A DNA stretch of 64,000 nt from Lineolata rhizophorae. Taxonomy: Eukaryota; Ascomycota; Dothideomycetes; Lineolatales; Lineolataceae. Numbering within the stretch: the first letter of the stretch is position 1; every line of letters starts with the position of its first letter. The stretch lies in contig MU001679.1 of the NCBI GenBank assembly GCA_010093515.1, positions 265,474 through 329,473 on the forward strand, given 5' to 3'. The translations under genes and the position numbers were made by a program. This document shows positions 22,700-33,866 of this stretch, piece by piece. The notes beneath the pieces were generated by a model. The model had not been told where the DNA came from, searched no databases, and saw only the letters and a list, made by a program, of their open reading frames with translations.

Positions 22700-24118
22700 G
22701 CTTGGGTCTGGATAGACATATATCGCCGCCTGTAGATCTGAGCTACGGAGTGTGAATTATGATATAGTTTAAGATTTATGACATGGTTGACAAGCCGGTT
22801 ATCAATGAACTTTTCGAGTCGTTCCACTGCGGGAAAGTAGCAGTTCTACATACCGGAAAATGTGAAACAGTTACGCCTATAAGCTTGCAAAAATGGTAAC
22901 CTCGAATACACACCTAAAAGGAACAAAGCCTATACAATGAAATTCAAGACTCCAATTCCTCGTGTTCTTTGTCGTTCTCTATATCGCGATTCGGTGGCGC
23001 TGCTCTCCTTTACACATCTTCCCGCCACCCCAAGTCATTCCTGTAACCACTATGTCACCGAATCCGACAAATAGAAGGAGGTGCCTTTTGGTAAAAGGTG
23101 GCTCGACGCTTTCCGCCCTGACCAGGGCCTATTCTGCCGCCGATAATGGAGATTGCTCCTTTAGGCCTAGCGTAGAGCTATTCCTGTTTCATTTAGGTTC
23201 ATACACCGCAAAAATAATAGGATAGTTACAGCATAACCGTTTTTCATTATTGCTATCCAGAAGAATTAGTTCGTTAGGCCGCAGAGAAGCCGTCGGCCTA
23301 GACGTAGTAATGGCAAGGATAGAGCTTGTCGGGAATAGGCCAGTCTGTCGAGCTCCACAGAGTATACGGTGGCAAACAGAGTGTATACGAGGTTGAAGTT
23401 CGAGGTTGCAGAGTGTAGGGGAACCTGCACTTCTGCGATCTGTGTACGCTGTGCGCTGAACAGGGGCCGGCATTACCTTTGGCCCGGAGAATCACGTGAC
23501 TACTGATGCCATACATGATATCCACGACACAGTCGTTAAAAAGGCCAGGAGAATAGTGAAAGCAATCTTGAAGCGAATTTGAAAATAATAATCATCTTGT
23601 TGAAAGAATATTAGATTAATTTCAAATAACTTCTCTGGTTGCATCGATTGGTAACTGGATATGAAGGCTACCAGAAAGTTATATTCCAACCCTAACCCTA
23701 ACCCAACCCTAACCCTAACCCTAACTCCCTAACCCAAACTTCCGGTGTCCGTTCTAGGAACTATGGGCGCAACACAAAATCAAGCGAGATGCCTGATACA
23801 TTTGCAAAACAATCGAAGCAAAGCAAGGCGTAGCGCGAATCGATTAGGATTCGTTACACGTACAGACTGTTATCTTATCACCACGTGATGTCGCTCATTC
23901 ATATCCTCACAGACTCGGTTGTTTGTTTTGGTTTTGCCAACTGTTCGCAATTCCAACTACCACCATTTGCAATACTCGACATCATAATACTTGCGTCTGC
24001 GAAAGCCGTCGGTGTCGCGCGCAAGCTCCCTCCGCTCACTGCACTTTCATTCTACCATTTTGCACATCCTGCACACTTTGCGCGCATAGCACACTCTATC
24101 GATACAGCGCTGTCCGAG
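22700..24118. other. intergenic with telomere-like tract, promoter of the telobox gene
   Basis: Positions 22700-23640 hold no supportable gene and AT-rich patches. Then come the telomeric repeat (23688-23735) and a CACGTG E-box at 23882-23887; another, within TCACGTGA, lies at 23493-23498. Positions 23888-24118 are open in frame with the downstream gene, so a longer N-terminus is possible. Confidence 0.55.
23688..23735. repeat. interstitial telomeric repeat (CCCTAA)n / telobox array
   Basis: A 48-bp tract of AACCCT units in which six exact CCCTAA hexamers can be counted, with one shortened (CCCAA) and one lengthened (AACTCCCTAA) unit. The + strand is the C-rich telomere strand, as at the left end of a chromosome whose interior lies to the right. 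It ends 383 bp before the ATG of the telobox-protein gene. Confidence 0.92.
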
Positions 24119-27100
24119 ATGCCGCCCAGGCGCTCGAACCGGCAGCGCACCGTAACCCCAGAACTTGCGCCGACGCGCTCTACTCGGGCGACGAGAAGCA
24201 CGAGCAAGGAGCCCTCCGAGGGCGCGCCGATGCCATCTGGGCGGTCGACTCGAAGTACACGACAGCGCGCAGCCAGCGTCGTGAGTGCGGACAACGCTGA
24301 TGCCCCACTTGCGCGCACCTCGCGGACAAGGAAGAAGGCTGCGGAAGGTGCGTTCTTGCAAGTTCTGTTCGATATGTTGCCTTTCCTTCAATTCATCTTC
24401 AACCCCACAATGCCAAATTCTACTTCCTGGTCACCCCTCTCTAGCTCTTACCATCTTCCACTTCCGGCCCCGAACAGCCGTCCTTCCACGCGGTCATTCC
24501 ATTTTTCAGAGACCTTGAGAAAGTGTGTCTTTTCTTCATCGGTACTAACAGCAAGATGTTAGACCTCTCCACCGTTGAGGAAGAAGTCCCTATTTCAGCG
24601 CGCCCAGATGCGTCCACGGGAGAACCTGTCGCCGTTAGCCCTCGCAGGCAGTCAGGTGATTCACACCGTCGCCGCTCGGAAGGGCGGTTGTCCAATATGT
24701 CTGGTACTACTGCTGCTTATTCGGCAGAAGATGCCGCGGAACTCAATCCGGACGCTATGCTGTCTTCCCTTGCTAGCTTGAACTACGAGTCCGACTCCGT
24801 GTTGCGATTCCTAGCGCCGGCTGAAATTAGAAGCGAGCACCTGGTTCAAATCTGGAGCGGCCTTCGAGTGCCCAACTCCGCCCTCCGCAAGCGCCTGAGG
24901 GTCCGCGAGCGGTCGTTCAAGATGCCCTTGGAGAAGTTCGGAAGCCACGAATACATTCGTACCGACGCTGTAGTTCGGTCTCTGCTTAGCACCAAGGAGC
25001 CGTCGTCTCGCGAAGAGCTGTGGCGCCCGGATGGCATCCTACAGAAAGCGAATCTCGCCACCTTCGCGCACAACATCGCATTAATCGAGCCTGACGATCC
25101 AGACTTAGTCAAATTCGTTGATCAACTAGACCGGCAATTCCCCGCGCCTTTTGCGTCTTCATTCCAGTCTGTTGGTACCGGCATGTCGCTAAAACCCGGC
25201 CAGTCGAGACTCCTCGATAATACACTCGCGCTTGCGCTCGATATTCGGACGCAGCTAGCCGTCCGGCGACTCATCATGGAGAAGCCTCACGACCAACCCG
25301 ATAAGTCCATTGATGAGCAGCTCGCCATGATGTTCTTCGTCGTCCCCAACGAGGGCCTTGATGCGGTGCTAGATGAAGAGGAGTTCCCCAACGCGCTCGA
25401 CGTCCGTGGCTGGGGCGTTCCGGACTTAGCCGGCCCCAAGCTTTGGCCTGCCCAGCAGGAAGATGTACGCGAGCGCGTGCGCGAGATGCGCGACCTCATC
25501 GAGAGCGCGGGCAACGATTTTGCCGCCGCACTCGTCCGCCAGTACGATTGGCGGCGCTTTGCGACCCAGGCCATCGCGTGGGCCCGCCTACGCCGTGAGG
25601 AGATTGACGTCCAATATCAGCGTGTCGGCGGCTTCGAAGACGCTATTGATCGGCTGAGTGAGGAAGTCGTGACAGCTCCTAGTCAGAAAAGCTCGTTCAC
25701 GTCGGCGGTGGGCGGGGAGGCTCCACCACCCCCTCCGGCCACCACCCAGACGACGCCTAAGTCGATACTAAAGAATCGCACGTCGGCCGCGATGAATGAG
25801 TCGCCAACTGGTAGCGCGGCGATGCGGCACGGGGGTAGAAGGTGAGATTGCACTTGCTTTTTGAGAATCTTACGTAATGTTGTATGGACTCTAATCTTCC
25901 TCCAGTTTTGCTTCTGCCAGCAGCATCGCCCGTCTGAAAGCCCGTAAAGAGCGCCTATCCGGCACGTCGGGCGGCTTGCCTTCCTCCTCGGCGCCCGTTG
26001 CAACCAACACAACCACTGCTACCAGCAGCGCTATCCAACAGGAAGAGGAGCAGCAGCCCGAGATTGCCATGGACCTTGAACCGTACGAGCCGCCGCCGGC
26101 GCAACCTCCACCGCAAAGCTCGGCCCCCAAGAGTACCGCACCCCAGAGCTCCGCCGGTCCGCGCTCCACCCAAGAGATTCTACGCCAATACAACGAGCAC
26201 CTGCGCCAGGACAAGGAGAACCGGCGCCAGGGGCGTCGCTCTGCGACCCCAACCGAAAAGCAGCAGCAGCAGCCCCAAGGCCGGCAGGGGAGGCGCTTCA
26301 TCGACGCGCAGCAGGGCGCCACGCGTCTCGACTTTGACGACGGCTTGAGCCAGGCGACCACCCAAACGACCAGGCCGGCAGCTCCCGCCGCTCCCGTCGC
26401 CGTCATGGCGCGCAACGCGCCCGCGTCGAGCCGCTCGAGGGCCGAGACGAGACCGGTGTTCATCCACCCGCGGCTGGAAGAGCGTCGGGACGAGGAAGAT
26501 GAAGATGAAGAAGATGAAGAAGAAGACGGCTTCGAAACGGACACGCGCGTCGTCGACGTGGCCGCGAACAGGCACGCGGTTGCCCCGCCGGCGGCCCCGC
26601 CCTCGCGGCGCCGTCAGCTCCCCGCTTCCACCGCGGCCAGCGACGACGCCGCGGCGGCCAAGCGGCGGCGGATAGGCAGCGGTGCCGCCGGCCCCGCCGC
26701 CCCCGTCGCCCCTGTCGTGGCGCGGCGCGTGTCGCCGGACGCGGACTTCGCACCCGTCCAGAAAGCAGCGGCGGAGCCGGAGCAGGGCGGCACGACCAAT
26801 GACAGCGACGAGGAGGACCTGCGGCGGTACCGGGTGGTGAACCACAAGGGGCGGCAGCAGGCGGAGGTGGAGCGGCGGCGGCGGGCGGGGGCGGCGGAGC
26901 AGGCGCCGCGGACGCGGAGCAAGTGGACGGACGCGGAGACCAAGGCGCTGATCGCGGGGCTGAAGCAGTGCGCGGGGGCGCCGTCGTGGGCGTGGATCAA
27001 GGAGCTGGACGGCGTCGCCGGCGGGGTCCTGGCGGGTAGGGATCAGGGCGCGGTGAGGGATAAGGCGAGGAATATGAAGATGGATCATATTAAGTGAGTT

Positions 27101-27278
27101 TTGCGTCGTCTTTTGCTTTTTCTTCTTCTTCTTCGCGTTCGACTGCGTGGTCCTCGCGAAGAGGCGCGTCCGCGGCGCTGGCTGACTTGGGCGTAGGAAT
27201 GGTACTCCCGTCCCGCACTATCTCGAGAACGTGCTTGTGCCGGAGTCTCACCTGAAGAAGTTGGGGGCGTTGAGGTAG
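24119..27278 (+). CDS. TRF/Taz1-like telobox (Myb) telomere-binding protein
   Basis: Exons 24119-24347, 24563-25841, 25906-27093 and 27197-27278 encode 925 residues. The C-terminal Myb domain (~840-899) reads RSKWTDAETKALIAGLKQC...SWAWIKELD...AVRDKARNMKMDHIK. The DKARN motif in its third helix is the telobox signature of TRF, Taz1 and Tbf1 proteins, and S. pombe Taz1 has IRDKARLIK at this point. It would bind TTAGGG repeats in the nucleus. The N-terminus is basic (MPPRRSNRQRT). A folded-looking helical region (~130-420) might be the TRF-homology dimerisation domain, but that is inference. A disordered middle has a run of Asp/Glu near residue 680. Introns are 215, 64 and 103 nt; the first uses donor GTGCGT and acceptor GTTAG shortly after a TACTAAC branch, the only acceptor that keeps the frame. 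Tbf1-type function is the main alternative. Confidence 0.8.
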
Positions 27279-28594
27279 GAGGTTGGCTATCGGGGCTCCG
27301 GCGGTCGTTCCTCCACGTCTGAGGATTCGACCGGCGGGAGGCAGGTGAAGCTCTGGGCTTGCGGGTTTGTTGTACGACATAGTGTTTGGGAGCTTTGTGC
27401 GGTTATAGTCTTTCTTTTTTTTTTTTTTTTTCAAGTTCCCTTTTTCCGGCGGGTTGCCTGTTGGGTTGGTAATGTTCTCCCCGGGTTCAGGCCTGAGGCA
27501 CGGGGTGAGTGAGACCGTGGACATTGGCTCGAGGATGGGTTGTGTTCTGCCTTTTTGCTTTCATGCTCTCGTGTCGGGGCCATGGGCGGCTCGGACGTGT
27601 TTTGTACTGTGATACCCCATGGTTGGAGTTGCTAGGATAGGCGGCCCGATGGCTACGGGGCCATACGGATGGGTGTTCGGCCGTGGATGGTTCGGTTTGG
27701 GCTAGTTGGTCTGTTTCACCGATGTGTACTCTGTATTGTGCGGTTGTTTCTGTCCTGTTTATTTCCGGGCGCGTTTGTCTGGCCGAAGCCGCGTCCACCA
27801 AGGACTTAAGGCGCTGGCCGGAAGATAGCGGAGGTCGAGCCCAGCCGGCTCGATCTGGTCTGGCCCAGCTGTACAGGGGCATGGGCTCTCGCGCGTTCTA
27901 GCGTTCTAATATGCGCCTGGAGTCCCAGCCCCACGCGGCCAGATCCTCCTCCTCCTCACAGCCTGCAGAATTTCCGACCTGGTAATTGAAGCAACTGCGC
28001 TGTTCTGAAGCCTGGGAGCCCAGGTCGCTGTTCAATTGATGTCCGCCAAGCGGTGACCGTCTGGCGCAGCGTGTATGTAATGGCGCGGCGGCGATAGGCC
28101 CGACATCGGCCGGCTGCGGGGCAAATCGGCCGGGGCCTGAGGCCGGGCCAGGCCTGGCGCGTGTGGAGAACCCCCGGCGGGCGCGCTCGGCGCCTTCGGC
28201 GCTTTCACACCACCCGCAGCGCACGCTCGCGGTGACTCAATCGCCGGCCCCGATTCCCTTCCCTCCTGCGCCTCCGCCGGCCTCGATCCTTTCTCTCTCC
28301 CACACACGCTCACACACTTCCCACCAGCAATTGGTGACCTGCGTCGGCCTCTCCACTCCTCTTTTTCGTTCTGTCCTTCCGGTGGTCGCGTGGCCAACGA
28401 TTCGAAGTTCTGCGACTCGCTTGTGTGCGGCGGGCGCTCTCAAATATTTTTTTTTCCCTCTTTGTTTGCAAAAGCGTCTCTCCTCCTCCTTCGCCGCCTC
28501 CGCCTTCGCCCTCTCCCTGACGTCTCTCTGCGCAGCCGCAAACATCGATCATCACCGCCACCGCCGCCGGCAGCCAAAGTAACTCCTGCCCGCC
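27279..28594. other. intergenic, ILV2 promoter
   Basis: No gene is supported. The right third is the ILV2 promoter: a TGACTCA site at 28233-28239, then C/T-rich tracts (~28240-28330 and 28440-28520) typical of strong fungal promoters. Confidence 0.5.
28233..28239 (+). promoter_or_regulatory. Cpc1/Gcn4-type site TGACTCA upstream of ILV2
   Basis: A perfect TGACTCA lies 356 bp before the ILV2 ATG. Cross-pathway control (Cpc1, the Gcn4 counterpart) activates amino-acid genes through this sequence, so general amino-acid control of ILV2 is likely. A single heptamer can occur by chance. Confidence 0.6.
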
Positions 28595-30983
28595 ATGCTG
28601 CCCGCGCGCCGCGCCGCCGCCACGGCGCGCACCTGCGCCCTCCGCCCCTCCTCGTCCCCGTCCCCCGTGCCCTCCACCGTCTCCTCGCGTGCCTTCTCCG
28701 CCACCGCCGCCCCACGCGCCGTCTCGCCCTACCGGCGCGCCGGCGAGCAGAGCGGCGTCGTGAGCCGCACGGCGGTCAAGGAGGCCGCGAAGCGGGGCCA
28801 GAGCACGTCGGCGGCGTCGGCGGCCGGCGCCAAGGCGAAGGAGAGGCCGATTCCGAGCCCGGCGTTCAACCGCGACGATACGCGCTGGGGCGATGTGCAG
28901 CCGCTGAGGCCGTTCCGGCAGCCGGAGATGGACCACAGCTTTGTGGGCATGAAGGGTGGGGAGATTTTCCACGAGATGATGTTGCGGCTGGGGGTGAAGC
29001 ACGTTTGTATGCGCACCTTTTTTTTCTCTGGCCGTTCCTCTGGGATTGGCGGGGGTGAGGGAGGGGGGGAATTCAGACGTAAACAGAGGCTAACCCAAGC
29101 CGTGCAATTGTCGTAAAACAGTCGGCTACCCCGGCGGCACCATCCTGCCCGTCTTTGACGCTATATACCAGTCCAAGCACTTCGACTTCATCCTGCCCCG
29201 CCACGAGCAAGGCGCCGGCCACATGGCCGAGGGCTATGCGCGCGCCTCGGGCAAGCCTGGCGTCGTGATCGTGACGTCCGGGCCGGGCGCGACCAACGTC
29301 GTGACGCCGATGCAGGACGCGCTCATGGATGGCACGCCCATGGTGGTGTTCTGCGGCCAGGTTCCCACCACGGCCATCGGCTCTGACGCCTTCCAGGAGG
29401 CCGACATGGTGGGCATCAGCCGCGCCTGCACCAAGTGGAACGTCATGGTAAAGAACATCGCCGAGCTGCCGCGGCGCATCAACGAGGCGTTCGAGATTGC
29501 CACGACGGGGCGGCCTGGCCCGGTGCTGGTCGACTTGCCCAAGGACATCACGGGCGGAGTGCTGCAACGAGCGATCCCCGTGAGTAGCACGCTGCCGACG
29601 CACCCTTCGGCCGCTACGCTGGCGGCCCGCGAGCTCAGCCAGCGCCAGCTCGAGGGCGCGATCAAGCGCTCCGCGGACCTGATCAACATCGCCAAGAAAC
29701 CCGTCATCTACGCCGGACAAGGCATCATCAGCAGCGGGCCCGAGGGGCCCAAGCTCCTCAAGGAACTCGCCGACAAGGCCAACATCCCCGTCACCACGAC
29801 GCTGCAAGGGCTCGGCGGCTTCGACGAGCTCGACCCCAAGAGCCTGCACATGCTCGGCATGCACGGCTCCGCCTACGCCAACATGGCGATGCAGGAGGCG
29901 GACCTGATCATCGCGCTAGGGGCCCGCTTCGACGACCGCATCACGGGCCACGTGGGCAAGTTCGCGCCGGCGGCGCGCGCCGCGGCGCAGGAGGGGCGCG
30001 GCGGCATCGTGCACTTCGAGATCATGCCCAAGAACATCAACAAGGTGGTGCAGGCGACGGAGGCGGTCGAGGGCGACGTGGCGGCCAACCTGGCGCTGCT
30101 GCTGCCGCAGGTGCGCGAGACGAAGGAGCGGCCCGAGTGGTTCGCCCAGATCGCCGACTGGAAGAAGCGGTTCCCCTGGGCGTACGAGAAGGAAGGGCCC
30201 GAGGGCCGCATCAAGCCGCAGACGGTGATGCGCGAGATCTCGGACATCGCGGCGCGCCGGGGCAACGCCGACACCATCATCACGACGGGCGTCGGCCAGC
30301 ACCAGATGTGGGCGGCGCAGCACTTCCGGTGGCGCCACCCGCGCAGCATCGTGACGTCGGGCGGGCTCGGCACCATGGGGTACGGGCTCCCGGCGGCCAT
30401 CGGGGCCAAGGTGGCGCGGCCGGACGCGCTCGTCGTGGACATCGACGGCGACGCCTCCTTCTGCATGACGCAGACGGAGCTCTCGACGGCGGCCGAGTTC
30501 GGCGTCGGCGTCAAGGTGGTGGTGCTCAACAACGAGGAGCAGGGCATGGTGACGCAGTGGCAGACGCTGTTCTTCGACGACCGCTTCGCCCACACGCACC
30601 AGCGCAACCCGGACTTCGTCAGGCTGGCCGAGGCCATGGGGGTGCAAGCGCGCCGCGCCAGCCACGTCGACGAGCTGCGCGCGCAGCTCGAGTGGCTCGT
30701 CGACACCGACGGGCCCGCCTTCCTCGAGGTCGTGACCGATCAGAAGGTGGCGGTGCTGCCCATGGTGCCGGCCGGGAACGCGCTGCACGAGTTTCTGGTG
30801 TACGACGAGGGTGAGTGATCCCTGCATGTCCCCTTTCCCCCTTCCCCCCTCCTCCCCGCTTTTCGAATTGCGATGGCTCCCGCACGGCTGGGCTTGGTTT
30901 GCGACGGATGCTAACGTGCGGCGGGTCTTGCAGAGAAGGAAAGGGCGAGGAGGCAGCGCACGAGGGAGCGGACCGGTCGCTGA
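28595..30983 (+). CDS. ILV2: acetolactate synthase, catalytic subunit
   Basis: Exons 28595-29006, 29122-30810 and 30934-30983 encode 716 residues. The first ~80 residues are Arg/Ala/Ser-rich and look like a mitochondrial targeting sequence. The core shows the ThDP-dependent fold: FGYPGGTILPVFDAIY, the catalytic glutamate region HEQGAGHMAEGYARASG, LVDLPKDI, the FAD domain, and the ThDP motif GDASFCMT...VVVLNN followed by EEQGMVTQWQ. It condenses pyruvate (or pyruvate plus 2-ketobutyrate) in valine, leucine and isoleucine synthesis and is the target of sulfonylurea-type inhibitors. The last exon adds EKERARRQRTRERTGR, the usual basic tail. The first intron (115 nt) splits codon 138, and the join gives the conserved HVFGYPGG. 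Confidence 0.95.
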
Positions 30984-33866
30984 GTCGGGCGCTCCAACCC
31001 CTCCCTATCTTTGTAGATGGAGAGAGATGCCGACCGGCTTCGGTGGACTGTGGTCTGTGGTCGGTTGCCCTCCCCTCGTTGTGGTGTGTGTAGATACCCG
31101 TGCGCTAGGTTTCTTGTTCGTTTCGTTTCGGCTTCGGCCCCCTACCCCCCCTTTTCGACGCCTTTTTGTGGCTTGTCCGTTCTTGCATCTCGGGGGCTTC
31201 TTTTTTTTTTTTTTTTGTCCGCTCTTCGGAGAAAAGTAAAAGTTTCGGGGCGGAACTTTTTGTGGTCGTTGGGCTTTTTGACGAAAAGTTTTGCAAGCTG
31301 CGCTTTTGTTTCAGTTGGGCGGGCTCCGGGGGCAGGCTTTGCATGGGAGATTATGGGGATGGGGGTTGGGAGGGGAAGTCAGAGCATAAAAGCGACCTTG
31401 AATGACGAGAAGCATCGGGTTCGTGGTGTAGGGGGCAGAATGGATCCTGTGCTAGGTCAGTACATAAAGTCCGCAACATCGGTGGTACCTTTGTGTAGTA
31501 TGCATTGGAACTGCGTGGTCCTCGTAAAAGGGGAGGGGCAAAAAGTCTTGAATCATGACTGCTTTAGCTTGGCGTAATGCATGTGTCTTGAGTGATGGTT
31601 CGGGGAACACTTGCGATCCGATTGCTTCTCGTTGAAGGGTTCGACCTGGCTGGATAGTATTCGCGTTCAGCGTCTGGGCCTAGGGGTGCGGGCCTGGGTC
31701 CGGTGGACTAGCTCGGACCGGGCTTTGGTGGTTGTTTGGATGGCGGGAGCTCTTATTAGGAGGATCGCTACGGATTCGTCCTTCTCCTGGTATGTATGAC
31801 TCTGGGCTCAGTGCTGTTGAGCACTCAGCATCGCTCCAAGTGGTTTCCGCTCCTTGTGACTGGCTCGTTTAGGAACTGCCTGGAAGGCAATTGCCCTGGC
31901 GGGCTGCGGCTGGTCTTAAGATGCGCGCTTAGTCGTATATCATGGGGAGATTTCGGCTGGCTTGTCAAGGTGGACGTTCCGCGTGGAGCCTGGCGCAAAC
32001 GTGGGAATGCGGGCCTGTTAGGAACGCTCTTGTCGATATCTAACAGCCGAGCATTCGAATTGTCTTGACCTGCTGACGTCGAGCTCCTGTACGAGAACAG
32101 GGTGGCGCTGATGCCGCTGAGCCACGGATGAGGCCCGTGGTAGCTTCGACGTTTGCGCCGTTCTTGCTCCGTGCTGAAATGCAGGGGTTGAAGTGCTTAG
32201 AACGTAGTATCACTTGCGGAAATATGCAGTTTTTTTTTTCTTTTCTGATAGTGACGGCTTTAATGAGTTGGAAAATAGGATAATAGTTGTATGGAAACTT
32301 AGTCCTCGTGGACGCTAGCACCTCTCTTGTCAGTCTAATTGAACTCACAGCAAGCTTAGCCGGACTTTAGGTTCTCATGGAGGTCCTATGTGATGGTAGG
32401 AAGATAAAGAGAATTTGGCAATAGAGGACGCGGGAGGGCTGAGTTGGATTATGTTAAATAGCAAAATTGGAATCCTGACAAGCAAGTGGCGGCCGATGTG
32501 AATACTCTCGGCGGCCAAGGATGTATAAAATAGTTTCAACATTGGGCAGAGCGTATGTACTTGGAACCATCAAGCAATTCGACGTTTCATCGCAGTGTGA
32601 AGGAAACGATGAATCGTGTCTTGCATGCTAAGCATGCCTACTACCTGGAATGATCGATGCCTTGGCAGAGCTAGAAGGTGGCATCAATCACACTTTGACA
32701 GGTTAAAGCTTAGATTCATCAAAAGGCGTTACAGAGCTTGAGTCCACAAAGCTGGGATGGAGTGTATGATGATGAGGAAGGAGAACAACCTAAAGAAGGG
32801 GCAAATACAGGGTGGGCTCGGGCCTTAACCGGATTCGGTCTAAATCGCGGGCTGCGTGGGCTGCGTGGCTGTGCATTACTCCTTTCAGCCTTACGGCCTT
32901 CTCCACACCTCCAAAAACGGCTTTTGCTGCAATTTTATTCCTTCCAGCAAAAGTTTCAGTGTTTCACACGGTCCGTTTTCACGCCCAATATCACACATTG
33001 TCGTCGGTTTCCGGATCGGCGAGCAGATCAAGAAACTTTTTCTGCGTCTTGTCGTTTGTTAGCGCTTCCAATAGGCTCTAGCAAGCAGTAGGTCTCGCTG
33101 AACTTACAAGTTGCTCTTGGCACCTCTACAAGAGCAACGGACTCTCAGGCAAATTGTAGGCGTCCCACAATGATTCCAGCCGTTACAAGCAGCGTCTCTG
33201 GCTAGCGCTCATCTTGATCTGAGAAGGAGTTTGCGCGCCCTCATCATTGTACTGGGCTCTTGTTGGTTTGCACGCCTCGGAGGGCAAAAAGGGCGCCATT
33301 CGTACGAGTCTAGCTCGGCGACTGAGATGCGGAATTGGAAAAGGGCACAAATATCATGGCACGAAACACGGGATACTAGCCATCCAAGTCCAATCCAGCA
33401 CGTAAATTCGCCCGACAAAATATAATTGGACTCCACATTTTGCCTTTGCCCCTTCAGCTTCCTGCACCAAGAGGGCGCCGGGCCCGGGCCGGGGGTCTAG
33501 ACGAGCCGACCGGCCCCCCGGCGAACCCCCTGCGTTGGGGGCCGCGCGCGCGAGGCGGCCAACAAACTTACGTGTAGATCACATTCCATCACCACCGAAC
33601 TTCTCTCCGCACGACGCACTCCCTCCAGCACATCGCCTTCTGTTCCTCCCACCAGATCGTCTCTCCTTCACTCCGCTTCCTGCTTTATCTGCCTTGAGAA
33701 TTTTGTTGCTCAACTCGGTCCCTCCTCCCGACGGCCTCTGTCTCACCCGAGTTTCTCCTGTCAAACCCCTTCGCGGCTGCGCTTCTCAGCACGGCGCAGC
33801 TCCCCTGAATTCTCCCTACCGCCGCCGACCTCCGTCTTCCTCACACCGCACAGTGCTCACATCACG
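30984..33866. other. 2.9-kb gene-free stretch between ILV2 and GDT1
   Basis: Positions 30984-31250 look like ILV2 3' UTR with a long T run near 31200. Positions 32200-33430 are AT-richer with no convincing ORF. A perfect hairpin lies at 33110-33138 (listed). Positions 33440-33560 are very GC-rich and lead into the GDT1 promoter. Confidence 0.5.
33110..33138. repeat. perfect 10-bp hairpin
   Basis: GTTGCTCTTG, a 9-nt loop GCACCTCTA, then CAAGAGCAAC. It is perfectly self-complementary and stands in a gene-free stretch about 730 bp upstream of GDT1. No T-run follows and no known RNA family is recognised. Confidence 0.55.

Noticed and set aside
22960-23530. Possible gene or transposon remnant left of the telomeric tract
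   Set aside because: Short ORFs only, no terminal repeats, no transposase or helicase motif recognised.
30137-30814. Alternative-frame ORF inside ILV2
   Set aside because: It is a shadow of the ILV2 reading frame, Arg/Gly-rich and without motifs.
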